Source: Chlamydomonas sphaeroides (lineage: Eukaryota; Chlorophyta; Chlorophyceae; Chlamydomonadales; Chlamydomonadaceae). From it: a stretch of 64,000 nucleotides of DNA. Below are positions 1-13,300 of this stretch, piece after piece. Positions within the stretch are counted from its first letter, which is position 1, and each line of letters opens with the position of its first letter. The notes under the pieces are model-generated. The model saw only the letters and a program-made list of their open reading frames with translations, had not been told where the DNA came from and did not search any database. The DNA lies in contig BDDC01000015.1 in NCBI GenBank assembly GCA_001662425.1, forward strand, positions 1 to 64,000, given 5' to 3'. The position numbers and the translations under genes were made by a program.

Positions 1-2687
1 CCCCGCCCCCCGCCGCCACCTCCACCTCCCCCTCCTCCTCCCCCACCACCGCCATCGCCGGGAGCCACCATCCCAATCCCCTCTCCCTCCCCCTCTCCCT
101 TCCCCTCCCCATTCCCCTCTCCCTCCCCCAGCCCCTCCCCCAGCCCTGTTCCCAGCCCTTCCCCAAGCCCCTCCACCACGCCGCTGATGCCGCTGTGTAG
201 CGAGCTGCAATCCGACTCTTACTACACCACACCCTGCCTGCCATGCAAGCCGCTGGGGCTGGCGTACGACGCAAGCTCTCTGGGGGCCGGCGGCGCCGTC
301 ACGGGTTTCGTGGGCAACCTGCTGGGCTTCCAGAACGACACCTGGTACGGCAGGCCGCGGCACGACCCCGCCTACCCCAGCTGGGGGCTGGGGCCCGACG
401 CGCGCAACGGCGACCCCGGCTGGCTGTCGGAGCTGTGGTGCGTGCGTGTGTGGGTCGGTGGGGCCAGCCGGCACGGCCGGGCGGCGATAGCGGCAGGTCG
501 CTGGCGGGCGCTCGGGCGGTGCGGATGCGCTCGCGGTGTGGGGCGGGCCTGCGCGCTACGCGGCCCGCGTGTGGTCCCATGCGACCGCGCCCGCCCCGCC
601 TGGCGCCAGCCGTCGTCTCCTGAGCTACAGGAGGAGTCTATCGCGGTGGGTCGTCGTCACTCGGGTAGGTTTACTGACGGGCCCGCCCGCCCGCCTGGCC
701 CCACGGCAGGTCCGGCAGCATGAGGCTGACCAACGTGACCCACTACGAGTGCGCCTGGACCTTCAGCACGCCGCCGGAGGCCAGCGCCGTGCTCACCACC
801 ATGTGAGCCCCCGGGGGGCGGGACAGCGCTGGGGCGGCGGCCGGGGGGCGGCGCGGGCGCTGCTGCGTCACGGCACCGTGGGCGGGCCCCGCTGCTTGCT
901 TGCGATGTGGCGCCCTTTGTCTGTCGGGGGCCACGCGAGGGGGCCACGCGAGGGGGCCACGCGAGCGGGCCACCACCGACCACCACCGCCAGCGCTGCCT
1001 CCCGCGGCCTCCCGCCAGCGCCCACCCCGCCGGCGGCGCGCAGGAAGCAGAGGGCGTTTTCAGTTTCAAGATGAATGGGGTGTCGCCACAGCCTACCGCC
1101 GACGTTGTGGGTTGGGAGCAGAGGGCTGCTGCCGCGCTAGCTGCAGCCCGGATGCCGGCCCGTCCGCCGTCGCCGGCGCCCCAGCTCACGCGCTGGCTGG
1201 ATGGCTCCAGCCGACCGCCTGGCCCTTCACACACCACGCCAGGCCGCGGCACCTGCGCTGGTCCCGCATGGCAAAAACACACACGGTACCAGCACCCGCC
1301 CGCCCCGCCCCACGCCGCTGCCCACGCGCCCCAACCGCATGCTGGCCCGCCCTCCGCTGCTGCCGCTGCCGCCCGATGTCGGCTGCCCTGCCCTGCCTCG
1401 CCACGCCCCTCCGCTCCAGGCTCGAGTACCTGCCCCACCCCCGCATCGAGTGGAACCCCAGCGACGGCAACTGCTCCAACAACGGCGTCCACGTTACGGC
1501 GCTGCCGGTCGCCTCGGACGGTGCTGCTGGTGCTACGCCGCGGCCGCCGCCGCTGTGGAGCTTGTGCGACAACACGTGCGGCTACGGCCTAGACGCCTGC
1601 AGCAGAGCTGTGTTTGTGGTGCCCCCGAGCGTGCAGCACTTCGAGCTGCGCCTCGTCACCACTACCCCGCCGTCCAGCATATACTCGTGGGTGCGCTTCA
1701 TCGCCATGTTCCAGATTGTGCCGCCGCCGCCCGCGCCGGCGCCGCCCTCGCCGCGCCCGCCGCCGGCGCCGGGCGGCTCGTGTTACTGCCCGGGCGGCGC
1801 CTCCGCCTGCTCCAAGCGCGTGTGTGTGCCGCATTACGAATACCGCGACAAGTGAGGCGCGCGTGCCTGATATCTAAGAAGTAGATTTAGAAGTAAAATT
1901 ATGGACTTTCGGTTAGGTAAAGGAGGGGGCTGGGCCGGTTGCCAGCGGGCTTTACATACCCGCCGTGATCAAAGGAAGGTCGGGCCGACCGGGGTGCCGG
2001 AGCCCCCTACGCGCCCTGTCCGCCGGATTATAAGTGTACTTACTGCACTTCACGATATTCTGGATATATAGCGATATGGTATAAGTAAACGTACACGCGT
2101 GCCGAGTGCCGGCTAGTGAGGCCTGCCTGCCTGTCTGGCAGGCAGGCTTGGAGCGAGCCGTGGGCAGTGGTGGGACGCTGCAGGCAGCGCCGCTCCGCCT
2201 GCCCTCAGCGTCGTGAACCGCTGCCGCACGATGTGTACGACAAATGCCGTACAGGTACTGCACGTGCTTCGAGGTCACTGGCGACCCTGACTGCTTTGGC
2301 ATGCGGTGGTGCGGCACGACCCGGGTGCGTCCGTACCGTACGGCGCCGCCCTGCGGCTCGCGAGCTGGCCTTCAAACGCTCGCCGCTGTTGGCTTGGGTG
2401 GGCGCCTGATGATGAGCGCACTGCGGCGCTGACCCATGGGACGCTGCTGCCCTCTCTCGCCCACCGCTCGCTCGCTGGCTCCACCCATTCCACCGGTTGC
2501 GATCGCGCTCGCCCCCGCCCTGCCCTCCCCGCCCCGCCCCCAATGCTACCCTGACTCGCTCGCTCGCTCGGACCCTGTGCAGGTCCAAGAGGGCGAGGAC
2601 TGCCACACCGAGACGGTCGATTGCTCGGGCAAAAGCTGGGAGGCGTGTCGGCAGGAGGCGTCGTGTGCCTGGAGCCTGGCCACATAG
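1..2687 (+). CDS. Secreted hydroxyproline-rich / Cys-rich wall-type protein (5' partial)
   Basis: Likely extracellular matrix or cell-wall glycoprotein. Exons that keep frame and have GT-AG borders: 1-437, 710-802, 1420-1851, 2255-2324, 2583-2687 (378 codons visible plus TAG). The first exon opens with a poly-Pro run and then Ser-Pro repeats, the hallmark of volvocine hydroxyproline-rich glycoproteins. A globular part follows with several Cys and N-glycosylation sequons (N-D-T, N-V-T, N-C-S). A second Pro-rich linker lies near 1718-1777, and a Cys-rich tail is spread over the last three exons. The apparent stop at 1853-1855 lies inside intron 3, because the donor follows codon position 2 and the next exon restores the frame. 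I do not recognise a named domain; it is not a clear pherophorin repeat. The start codon and signal peptide lie left of the window. The exon chain is well supported; the function is inferred from composition only. Confidence 0.65.
926..964. repeat. Three perfect 13-nt tandem copies (intronic)
   Basis: The unit GGGGGCCACGCGA occurs three times in a row inside intron 2 of the wall-protein gene. 13 nt is not a codon multiple, in keeping with a non-coding position. Confidence 0.8.
2121..2147. repeat. Perfect 11-bp inverted repeat with 5-nt loop
   Basis: GCCTGCCTGCC, then TGTCT, then the exact reverse complement. It lies in intron 3 of the wall-protein gene and could form a strong hairpin in RNA. 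No function can be assigned. Confidence 0.8.
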
Positions 2688-3842
2688 CTAGGTAGCTTGG
2701 GGCAACCAGGGGGTGGGGTGGGGGCCGGCGGAAAGAGGGCGTGGCTGGCTTCGTGTGCCGCCGCCGGGCGCGTGTGTGCGAGTGAGGTAGGGAGCTGCTG
2801 GCTGGAGTAGTTGGAGGGAGGGCCGCGCGCGGTGCGTAACTGGCTCTGCTGCTGGCCTTGCTTGCTTGGGTTGTGGCGGCGCGCCAGTGCTGTATCTGTA
2901 TGTGAGTGTATGTACGTGTGTGCGTGCTGTTGCTTGATGCGCTGTACGGTCATGGTGATGTCGATGATGCTACGTACTGATGGCCAACCGTGAGCCAACC
3001 TAGCATGAGGATGGTCGGCACGCGACCACTACCGGTGGAGTTGCGAGCAGGACGGGGCATGCACAGCAGCGAGCAAGATGGCGTGGATGGGGTGCTGCTG
3101 CGTGCAGGATGGGCTCGGGCTGCAGGATAGATTGATGGGATCGGGCGGGCATCCGTCCCAACGCATTGGGCAGGATGCGGCGTTCCAACGCATGCGCGAG
3201 CGAGGGAGCGTGCTGCGGCGCACATTGGACGGAAGGCGCATGCGTGGGGGCGCAACAAGCGAGCGGCACGCAGCTGCGGCCAGCAGGCGGCTGCCTAGGC
3301 CGCTAGGCTGGACTGCGAGCTCTGCTGCCTGCTGGCTACAGTAATGAGGACAACTATGCTGCTATGGGCCCGCAGGATCAACCGGCCATGTATGAGAAGC
3401 AAGGGCGGCTGTAGGTGGGCTACCAGGGCCAGGGGAGGCCCTGACCTCGGCACACGGCCCCTCGCTCGTCCTGCGCCGCCCGCTTACTTGCCACTACAGC
3501 TCGCTCGGCTAGCAGCACGCCAGGCCCCCACAGGGGGGCGACGCCGTGTCGGGTGGTGCCCGTATGTCTTCTACCCCCTTTTGGTCCTGGGACCAGCGTC
3601 CGAACCTTGTCAAAATAGCCCCTGACAATCAGCCTTTTGGGATAGGGCGCGCCTCCCGTGTGCCAGGCCCCCCTGCCTTGCTTGCGCCTGCCAATGCCTG
3701 CAGCCAGCAGCAGCAGCAGCAGCGCACACCGAGCAACCGCGACAGCTAGCGAGCACGCAGAGCAGGAGGATACCTCCGGATCGCGGCGCGCTGCGCTCTC
3801 ATACATACGCAATCGGCAAAGGTCCTGTTCAAGCGCACAGTG
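2688..3842. other. Intergenic, 3' ends of two convergent genes
   Basis: No coding exon could be supported. It holds the 3' flank of the wall-protein gene (no TGTAA found on the + strand) and a short AGC microsatellite near 3704-3722. Confidence 0.5.
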
Positions 3843-3847
3843 TTACA
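3843..3847 (-). terminator. TGTAA polyadenylation signal of CC2D2A gene
   Basis: TTACA on the + strand, that is TGTAA on the - strand, about 510 nt past the stop at 4354. TGTAA is the established poly(A) signal of Chlamydomonas and relatives. Confidence 0.55.
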
Positions 3848-4353
3848 CAGAGCACGAGCGTCCAGCAGCTGTGATGCAGCAACCTCGTGTACTTATACAC
3901 CCGCTTGGGAATTCGAGGGTCCGAACAAGTACCCGGCTGTTGGCCTTCCCGCCCGTTCGCCCCACGCACGCGCGCCCCGACAGAGGCCTCCCGCCCGTGT
4001 GCCGTCGTCAGCACGCGACCCCTTGGCAAATATTGCCATCACATATACTTGCATGAACATGAATACCTGGCACAAGCTGCACGAAGGCTGCAACAGGCGT
4101 GGCGCTGCATGCAATCGAGTAACACGAGTTCTTTTGGGTCCGCGGAGCCAGTGTCACGGACAGGCAAGGTGCGGCACGCAACACCGCCGCAAAGCTCTAT
4201 CTTGCCCCATGAAACCCCTGCCCGCAGATGAGCAGGCAGGGCAGACGGGCCGTTGCACCAGAAGCAAGCTGCCACCGTGAAAAAGAAAGAAAAGGGAGTC
4301 CTAATCACCAGCCACGCGGCCTCGTGCCACGGGCCCAGGCCCTGCCGCGGCGC

Positions 4354-7300
4354 TCACGTGGATCCCCGGATGGCCGCCACGTAGATCCACATGCAGCACA
4401 CAAACGACGCCCCCAGCGGCTCCACATACACGGCCGTCGAGTACTTGACGCGCTCGTCCGCGATGCGGTGGATGCCTTTGGGCGGGGGCCGGGGGGCGGT
4501 GGCAGCGCGGAATCAGGCACAGCAAACGGCGCCGAGCCCCACGGCCCACTACTACTGCGCAGCGCCATGCTTCCCCGCGCCCGTTCAGCGTGCACCAGAC
4601 TGCCAGCGCGCGCGACTCCGGGACCCAGCCCGTGTTGCCCCAGGCCCCACCCGTGTTGAGTACCGCCTCGCTGACGGCCTCCAGGTAGCGGTCGCTGAAG
4701 GCCAGCGCCAGCACATGGCCGTGGGCCGCCTCGGCGCGCGACTCGCGGCGGATGCGCTCGTTGTGGCTGGCCTGCGGGGTTCGGGGGCCGGGGGCCAGGG
4801 TGGGGCACAGGCGACAGCTGGGGTCAGGGAAACGGCCGAGGGGCGGGCGCCGTGAGCGCCGCAGCCGGCGTGTGAGGGCGGCGCCGCACCTGCAGTCCTG
4901 CGATGCGCTTGTGGCGCTCGCCCAGGTGCTGCGGCGCCTCGGTGGGGCCCTTGCCGGCGGCCTCGGCCAGCGCGTCGCTGGCGGCCAGCGAGGCCAGCGC
5001 GATGCTCTCGCATGCCTGGGGAGGGGCCAGGAGGCGGCGGAGGGCAGGAGCGGGCGGCCGCGGTGTGGAGGGTCCGCACACAGCACACAGGGTTGGGGGC
5101 AAGGTGTCAGCGCTGTGGCCCGGTGCTACACGGGCCGGCAGCAGCACTGGTTCCGATCGGCCCTTGCCCACCTTGGGCATCTCCCGCAGGAGTGATTTGA
5201 GCAGGCGGGCCACCTTGTTGTCGGGCCGCGTTACGAAGGCACCCGCGGCGCGAGCCTCTGTCGGGGCGCGCCAGGCAGCAGGCGGCAGCGGGTGGGCGCA
5301 CGTGGGGCGAGCGCACGTCCGGCCGCTGAAAGCGGGCCCAGCCGCGTCCTGTGCAGCGGGACCGGACTCTCCCGAATTCAGGTGGGGCGGCAGATGCGCA
5401 CTCACGGCTGAGCGCCTCCTCCACGCGCTTCTCCACGCGCCCCTCCAGCTCCTCATAGAAGCGCGCGTCGAGCTCCTCGTAGATGGGCGTCGTCTGGGGA
5501 AAGGACGCACGCATGCAGTCAGAATGGGGCTGTGCCATGCCTGCATGCTCGTAGGGTTGAGGCATCGGGGCGTCCTGTGCATGACCCCCAATGGCCCGCA
5601 GGAGGGCAGGGGTCCTCATGTGGGCCAGTCGAGCGAGGCCTAGGTATCGGGGCCGGGCGTCGTGGGCCGCACCTGGATGGAGGCGATCTCGCGCGGCGGC
5701 AGCGCCGCCCCAAAGAACGGCTGCCAATCCTTGGCCGCGGTGAGGTTCCACTTCATCTCCCACGGCCGGCCCGTGTTCTGCGTGTTGGCCCAGATGTTGG
5801 TGCCGTCGTACAGCTGCCCGATCTGCGAGCGGAATCGTACGGCAGTGGTTAGTCGCGGTTGCGGTCAGTTGGCCTGTTGCGCCAACCCCTGCGGCCATGC
5901 TCGCGCCGGCCGTCTGCCGTGCTGCGCACGCGCGCACCTCGCGCATCTCGCCGGTGGGGTCCATGACGGAGACCACGGCGCCCGTGACGGGGTTCCACAG
6001 GCGCAGCATATTGGGGTTGAGGTGCAGTGTAGGCCCCGCCAGCTGAGGCTGGTCGGGCGGCGGCAGGCTGAGCCCCGTGGTCAGCACGAACAGGCTGCGC
6101 GCGCCGCAGGTGGATGTGCCCAGGACCAGGAAGGACTGCGGGGGAAGCGGCCGCCGGCATGAGCGTAAGAACCGGCAGGAGCGCATGGTCGTGGCTGAGC
6201 TGGCTGGGTGCGGCACAACGCTGCGTATGTGTGGGGTCCATAGCCCTCTGGCCCCTAGAGCCCAGGGGCCCACACCTGCAGTCCCAGCTGCAGGAAGTAG
6301 CTCGCCAGTAGGTGGCCGTGCTCCTCGAAGTCGCCGCCCGTGAGGTGCAGGAACTCCGAGGACGTGGTCCACACGTCCGTGCGCCGCTTCATCAGCCCCG
6401 TGTCCTCCATGTACGGGATCTGCGTACGGCGTACGGCAAGGCCGCGCGCGCAGCGCCTCAGCACCAACACCGCGTGCAAGGGCAGGGGCCATGTGCGCGA
6501 CAGCAGATCCAGATGCCCGGCGGGGCATGTCCCTGCCTGGGCACTCACGTGGGCGACGAAGCGCGCGATCTGCAGCATGAGCGCCTCCACGCCGCCCGCG
6601 GCAGCCGCGTTGCCGCCCGCGGCCACCCGCTGCGCGATGGCAGGTGGCAACGGTGTGGGCGACACGTAGCGGCACAGCAGCACCGCCGCCCCGTCGGCGT
6701 CCACCGCCATGACCTGCGTGCGGGAAAGCGGGGCGCGGCGGCATCCGGGGCACAGCTGTGAGGGCGGATTAGGAGCATAGCAGGTGGGGCACGCGGGCTC
6801 GTACTGGGGCTGCTGACGGCAGCGGTAGCAGCGGCTCTGCCGCGATGGCCCCTTGTTGCGTAACGCCCACCTTAAGCACGCGGCTGCGGCATTGGGGCCG
6901 AGCCAGCAGGCCCGACAGCCAGCGCTGCGTGTGGCGGTTGACCTGCGGCGTGTCGCACGGAGCACGGCCGTGTTGATGGGCCATCGCGCTGTGCATCGGG
7001 CATGGCGCCACACGTCGCATGGATGGAGAGCGCGTGCCCTCCATGCAGCCTTGCATAGCAGCTGCCGCGCGAGTTCCATCCCTTGGCCTTCCCTGCCTCA
7101 CATGCTCCTGCTCGCCGCTGGTGATGCGCTCGTCCACCTCGCCAGCGGGCGGCGCCAGGCGGGGGCGCATTGTGAGGTACAGGGAGATGGTGGGCGGCCG
7201 CTCCGAGGTCTGGCCAGACACGGAGGCAAGGGCAGCAAGCAGAGGCCCGGCCAGTGGAGGGCCAGGAGGAGTAGTGGAAAAGCAATTCAGTTTGCAGGCC

Positions 7301-10300
7301 AGCCCACCGCGCCCAGCTCTGGCCCTGCCCATTTAGCTGCCACCACCCGGCTTCCTGCCCACCTGTACGTAGCCCAGCACCACAGGCGGCGTCTCAAGCC
7401 GGAACGTGCCCTCCAGCACCTGTGCGCCGTGGCCAAGGGATGCCCGAGGTGTCAGCCGCAAGCAGCTTTGGCGGGACAGCAGCGCATGCGACAGCGCCAA
7501 TCCTAGGCAGTCGGCCGCACCTGCAGCTGGTAGACGGACGACAGCGGCATACGCACGCAGCCCAGGAAGCGGCGCTCGCGCTCGGGCAGCCGCACGGGGT
7601 CGCTGATGTCGTCGCCGTCGCGGGGCCTGGCGACGGACACAAGGGCACGGCCGATGGGGAGGTGAGGCAGCAGGGAGGGATTGAAAGAGCGGGATCGCCA
7701 GAGGTGAGAGCGGCTAGCGTGCAGCAGCTGAGGGCAAGCCCCGCGCGCACCTGCGCCGCAGCGCGCTGGCCTCCGACGGCTCGCGGATGATCTCGTCAAA
7801 GACGTTGAAGGTGATGAGGTCAGTGTTCTCCTGCCGGCATGACGTGAAAGGTGCACAAGGTAACGCATGTGCTGACGGTCTGACCGAGATATGCTCGATT
7901 GCGGCCTCCAAGCCCAGCACAACTGCGCCAGCAGGCAGCAGTGCCGAGCCGTCCCGCCCCCCGTGAAGCCCGGCCCCGCCATACAGCCGCTCACCGCCAG
8001 TGCGCTGGGGCTGGGCTCAAGGCCGGAGCCGTCCGCCGCCCCCAGCTGCTCCTGGTCGCGGCCGTCGTCCCGGAACACGTCCAGCTCAACCTGCAGCGAG
8101 CGAGCGAGGGGCGCAAGGCACGTAGGCTGGCTACAGGGGCGGGACTAGCAAGAATACATCACCGCGTGGAGGAAGACCAGCAGCCCGTGCGCGCGAGGCC
8201 GGCGCCCGCGCGCGCACACCTGCTCGTTGAATATGGGGAACTCGCCCGGCACCGCCACCGTGCGCTGCGCCAGCGAGCGGAAGCGGACCTCCACAAAGCA
8301 GTTGCGCTGCTCGGCCATGCGGTCGGGCGCGCCCGAGGGGCCCGCGTCCTCGTCCTCCTCGCGCCCGCGCCGGCCGGCGGCTCCACTGCGCGCCCTGCTG
8401 GCAGCGGCCGGCGCGGCTGCGGCGCCCGAGCCCGGGTCGGCCATGCGCGCGGGCAGGTTGGCGGCGCGCTGCACCGTCACTACCAGCTGCGTCTCGCGCG
8501 GCACAGACGTCATGAGCGACTTGACCTGTCCGGCGGCAAGGGCAAAGGCGAGAGAGGTGCAGTGTAGGGCGTGGTGAGCGCGCTGGCGCAAGCCCTCAAG
8601 ACAGAGTTCACAAGGAGGACAAGGGGGCGTGTCGCGCGGCGGGCTCAAGCATAACCGGACGGGACATGCGCGGGGGGGGGGGTCCGCACCAGCTTCCTGG
8701 AGCGCTTGAGCGGCCGCCGCGGCGCCAGCAGCAGCGTGAGCGCGGTCAGGTCCATCTTGAACTGTGGGCCGCAACCGTGGCACGCAACCGTGGCAAAGGG
8801 CAGAAGCAGCACGCGGCTCAGCACACGCATGCTCCTTGTCTGATTACCTTGATAAAATTGATAGACACACTGGCAACCAACCTGCGGCAGCGGCGCGTCG
8901 TTGACGACGTCCTCGGTCCGGAAGCGGCGGGCCATGGTGCGGCCGCTGGCGAGGCGCTGCGCGGCGGCGCGAACGCGCAGGCCGAAGGCGCGGATGCGCT
9001 CCTCGCGCTCCTTGATGGCCGATGACAGCAGGTGGCCTGTGAGGGCGCAGCACGTGCAGGGCCGTTGGGGTCCGCAGTCGGCGGCTGCGCGCTGCTAGAC
9101 GAGTCTGGCATGCCGCAGGTCTTTACCGATCTGCAGCTGCAGCGCCTTCTCATGCCGCTGCATCATGATCCGCGCCAGCGCCAGCTGCGTGCCGTCGCTG
9201 GCCTCTTCCAGCAGCGCCAGCTGGTCCAGGTACTGTGGACCGGGCCGGGCAGCGAGCAGGGGTTGCGCAGGGGGGCCATGGTTTTTTGAGGTTGACAGCA
9301 GGCTACGGACCGGGGCGTCATGCAAGCTGGCAACGCGCCGTCCGTGTCGTACCTGGTTGTCCAGGTGGGTGGTGTCGTCCTCAGTCAGCGGCGCTGGCAG
9401 CGCCACAGACCGCACGCCTGCATCCAGGGAATGCACAGGAGGGATGCTCGTGTGTTCGAAAGCGTTGCAGCAACGCACACAGGTCAGGCCGAGTTGATCA
9501 GCAGAGCGACAGCTACAGGCCCAGCTGCCTCGAGAGCCCGGCCCTGGCGCCGCTCCCCACCCTTGAGCAGGTTCTTGTCGGGCGCCCGGAAGATGCCGGT
9601 CTGCCAGCGCCGGGCCAGCACTGCCATGCGCTTGTCGGCCATGCGGTCATCCTGCAGTTGTGCACAGGGCGAGGCAGCGCCAGCAGACGGCAGGGCGTTG
9701 GCATGGTCCAAGAAATGGGTGCAGCTTCGGTCGTACCCCACCCCGCAATCGAGTCCAGCAGCCTCACCCGCATGGCGACATCGGGGAAGATGTCGAGCCG
9801 GAAGAGGTCCCCCAGCGCGCCCGCCGCGGCCTCCTGGGTCTTGAGCAGCTCCATGAGCGGCGCGTTGCGGGGGTCGTTGGGGTCGATAACGTGCTCCGCC
9901 AGCCACCGCATGATGGCTGCGCGGTTAGCCTGCGAAGGGCCGAGGCCACAGGGGCGCCAGCGGCTTTATAAAATTCATGCACTCAATATACGCGCAGCGA
10001 CCGCAGTTGGCACCGCCAATAAGAAGAGCCGGGCGTGCCGACCCCGGGCCTACCTTGCCACCGATGCGCTCGGCCGCTCTGCGCAGCATGCGGTCCACTG
10101 GGATGGCCGGCATGGGCGGCATGAGGCTCTTGCCCGCCTCGATGTCAGGCCCTATGCCGGCTGCCGCCGCGTTGAAGCCACCACCTCCGGCGGCCCCGGG
10201 CGGCATCTCCCGGTCCGCCAGGGGGTTGTCGTACGTGATGGTGGCGTTAGGCAGCACTGTGTCCGCCAGGCGCACGCTGGCGGGCTGCCGCTCCGACACC

Positions 10301-13300
10301 CAGCCGCAGCGCACGTAGAGCGTGCCGGCGGGGAACACGGCTTGGTGCTGGCTGGTGGGGTCGGCGACGGTGCTGGGAAGGAGCGGGTCAAGGAAGGCGG
10401 GACGGAGGGGGCAGGCGAAGGCAAATGATCAGTCTAGGCGGACCGAGGCTGAGCCCATGCCTCGGGCCCCAGCCCTGCCCCGAGAGCTCACGTGTCTGGC
10501 ATGACGGGCGGGGGCGCACTTCCAACCGCCGAGCCGGGCCGTATGGCGAAGGGGCTCAGCGCCGTGTACTGGTACGGCCGCGCCAGCGCATCCACGTGCG
10601 GCGTGCCCGCCAGGCCCGGGATGGCGACGTACACCTGCGCGGCCGCCAGCCCAAGGCACTGGGTTGGAAACGGTGGTGCGTGTACGATGCGGACCCTGGG
10701 CGGCCCTGCTGCCGCGCCACGGGTGTGTTGCAGCCAAACACCGCACCTGCGCCACGTAGCTGTCTCGCAGCGTGTTGCGCTCATACAGCTGCACGGTGAT
10801 GGAGGCGGGCCAGCGAGACACCTGCACGCTGCGGGGCGGAGTGAGAGAGAGAGATTATTGGAGTGGGCAGGGTCCACTTAGTCCCTGCGACCCGCCCGAG
10901 CTGGCTGACGCAGTGCGCGTTGCGCAGACCAGGGACGCCTGCGCGGCACCCAAGTACGGGGACCGCAGCCCCTGCGACCTGCCAAACGTCCCCAGGCGCG
11001 GCCCTACCTGAACGTGTCCTTGAACTCGCACACGAAGTTGTCGCCCAGCGTGGACACGTCCGAGTAGTCTACGTAGTGGCCGTTGACAGACAGCTTTACG
11101 TAGTACCTGCAGCCGCGGGCCAGAGCACGGCGGCGGCGGGCCCGTGTGAAGAGGGCATGGGCGTGCGTACGGGCGGACAGCGGCCCCGGTCGGCCACTAG
11201 CACCAGTACGGGACAGGAGGTGACGGGACCATGCCAGGAAGGAGTGATGGCAGTGTGGCTCACCTGCCCTTGCCGCCCTGCTTGTGGCTGGGCTTGGGCG
11301 GCGGCGGCGGGCTGAGCGGCACCACCTGCCCCGCCCCCGGCTGCCCGGTCTGCGGCTGCCCCGGCTGCGGCTGCAGCATCATGGGCTGCCCCGCGCCGCC
11401 CGCCGCCAGTGCCGCCTGCATGGCCTGCTGCTTCTCGGGCGGCGCGATGGTGAGCACCGGCACCAGGTGGGGCATGCGGCTGACGAAGATCTGCGCGGGC
11501 AACACGGGCCAGGCCACACCGGTTATGAACTTCTCCTCGACTTTGCCACCCCCACGGCCACTGCATGATGCCGGAACTCAGCCGCAGCCTGCACACAGGG
11601 AGAGGGCCCTCCCGTGGCCCGCAGCGTGCCGCCGTGACCCCACCTGGCCCTGCTTGACCATCTCCATGGCCTTTTTGTTGAGCTCAAACAGCTCCTCGTT
11701 GGTCATGGCCACACGCCGGGGCGCGCGGCCCACCAGCGTTGCGTGTTCCTCCAGCTCCTTGAGCACCGGGTCCTCCGGGTCAGCGGAGGGTCGGTTCTGC
11801 GGCGGGCGAGCGAGCGGGAGGAGGAATTACATAGAGGGATTGCGCGACATGTTGAGTGCGAGATAGCTGTCCGGGGGACCGGGGGACGACGCCACATGGC
11901 CGGCGCATATCGGACACGGGCAGTCACTAAACAGGGGCGTGGACGGGGCGGCTATGCGGGCGCACCTTGAGCGACTCGAGGCGGGCGGTAAGGTCGGCCA
12001 CGATGGACGTGTGCGCGGCGCACATGGACTCGCAGCGTCGCAGCCGGAAGACGTACTCCTGAGGTTGGTGGGCCCACACAGGGGGCACAGGTATGACACG
12101 CAGCTCTCCTCTACCTGTAATCCTCTGGTGCTGGAGCAGAGCACCAACCAGTGTGAGGTCCCGCCCCGGCCGCGCGCTTGCCTGCAGCGGCGCCATGGTC
12201 GGCTGCTGGGGCTGCGCGCCCGGGAAGCCGGGAAATCCTGGGAACCCGGGCAGCCCGGGCACGGCCGCTGGCGGCGGACCCATGGTGCGCGGCAGGGGCA
12301 GATCCGCCAGGTCGGGCACGGGCAGCTGGTCGGGGAAGCGCGCCAGGCCCGCGATCTCCTCCATCTCGGCCGCCACAAGCAGCGCGTCCAGGCGCTCGCG
12401 CGTCAGCACGCCCTGCAGCAACCACAGTTGGGCCCCAGAAGGTCGCGCGTCAGCGTGGCGGCTAGGCTGGAATTGCTAGCGGTCAAGTGGAGGGTGTAAC
12501 GGGCCAGGTGGTGCGCTGCGCGTGGCAGGTGCAGCGGAGGCCAGGAGCTGGCGGCCTCGGGCCGCACCTGCCTCCAGGCCAGCTCCTGGGCCGCCTTCGT
12601 CAGCACCGTGAGCTCCACGTTGGTCAGCGCGTAGCCCTGCTGCTGGCGAACGGACTGGATCCGGTCGTACATGCGCTGCATGGCGTGCACGGTGCGCGTG
12701 AGCAGGAACTCCTCCTCCTCCTTGAGCTGCCGCATCTCCGCCACCTGCAGCAGCCCAAGCCCAGCATGAGTACGGCGGCCAGGCCGCGTTGGTGCCAGGA
12801 AGGCATGTGGGCTGCGTGGATGCTCATGAGCCAGGCCTCCGGCCCTGGCGTGCACTGCTGCAAGGCCGCACCTCTCGCTCGATCTTGGTGAGCATGGCGT
12901 ACGCATCCAGCACGTCATCCATGGCCGCCTCGGTGGCCTGCACGCCACATGGGCATCGAGGGAGATCTAGCAAGGTACAGGCACGCCAGGTGGCTGCCAA
13001 GACCGCCAGCAGCCCTCTCAGCGACACGCGCTGAGACACGCGACGCACAGTAGCACAGCACTGCTTCCGTGGGCAGCGTCTCCCTGCGCCCGCGCTGTGG
13101 GCTGCCTGCAGCAGCTCCCCGGGACCGGACCTGCAGCGCAAACAGCTTCTCCCGCGCGCCCAGCATCGAGTCCTCCAGCGCCGCCAGCCGGTTCGCGTAG
13201 TACATGACCAGCCCCACGGCCTCGCGGCGCTTGAACTCGCGGAACAGAGCCAGCAGCTGGGCAGCCTGGCAGGAACAACAGGGGCAGAGCAGCAGGGCGC

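Noticed and set aside
1853..1855. TGA stop in the wall-protein gene
   Set aside because: It overlaps a GTGAGG splice donor; the next exon restores a Cys-rich reading frame, so it is intronic.
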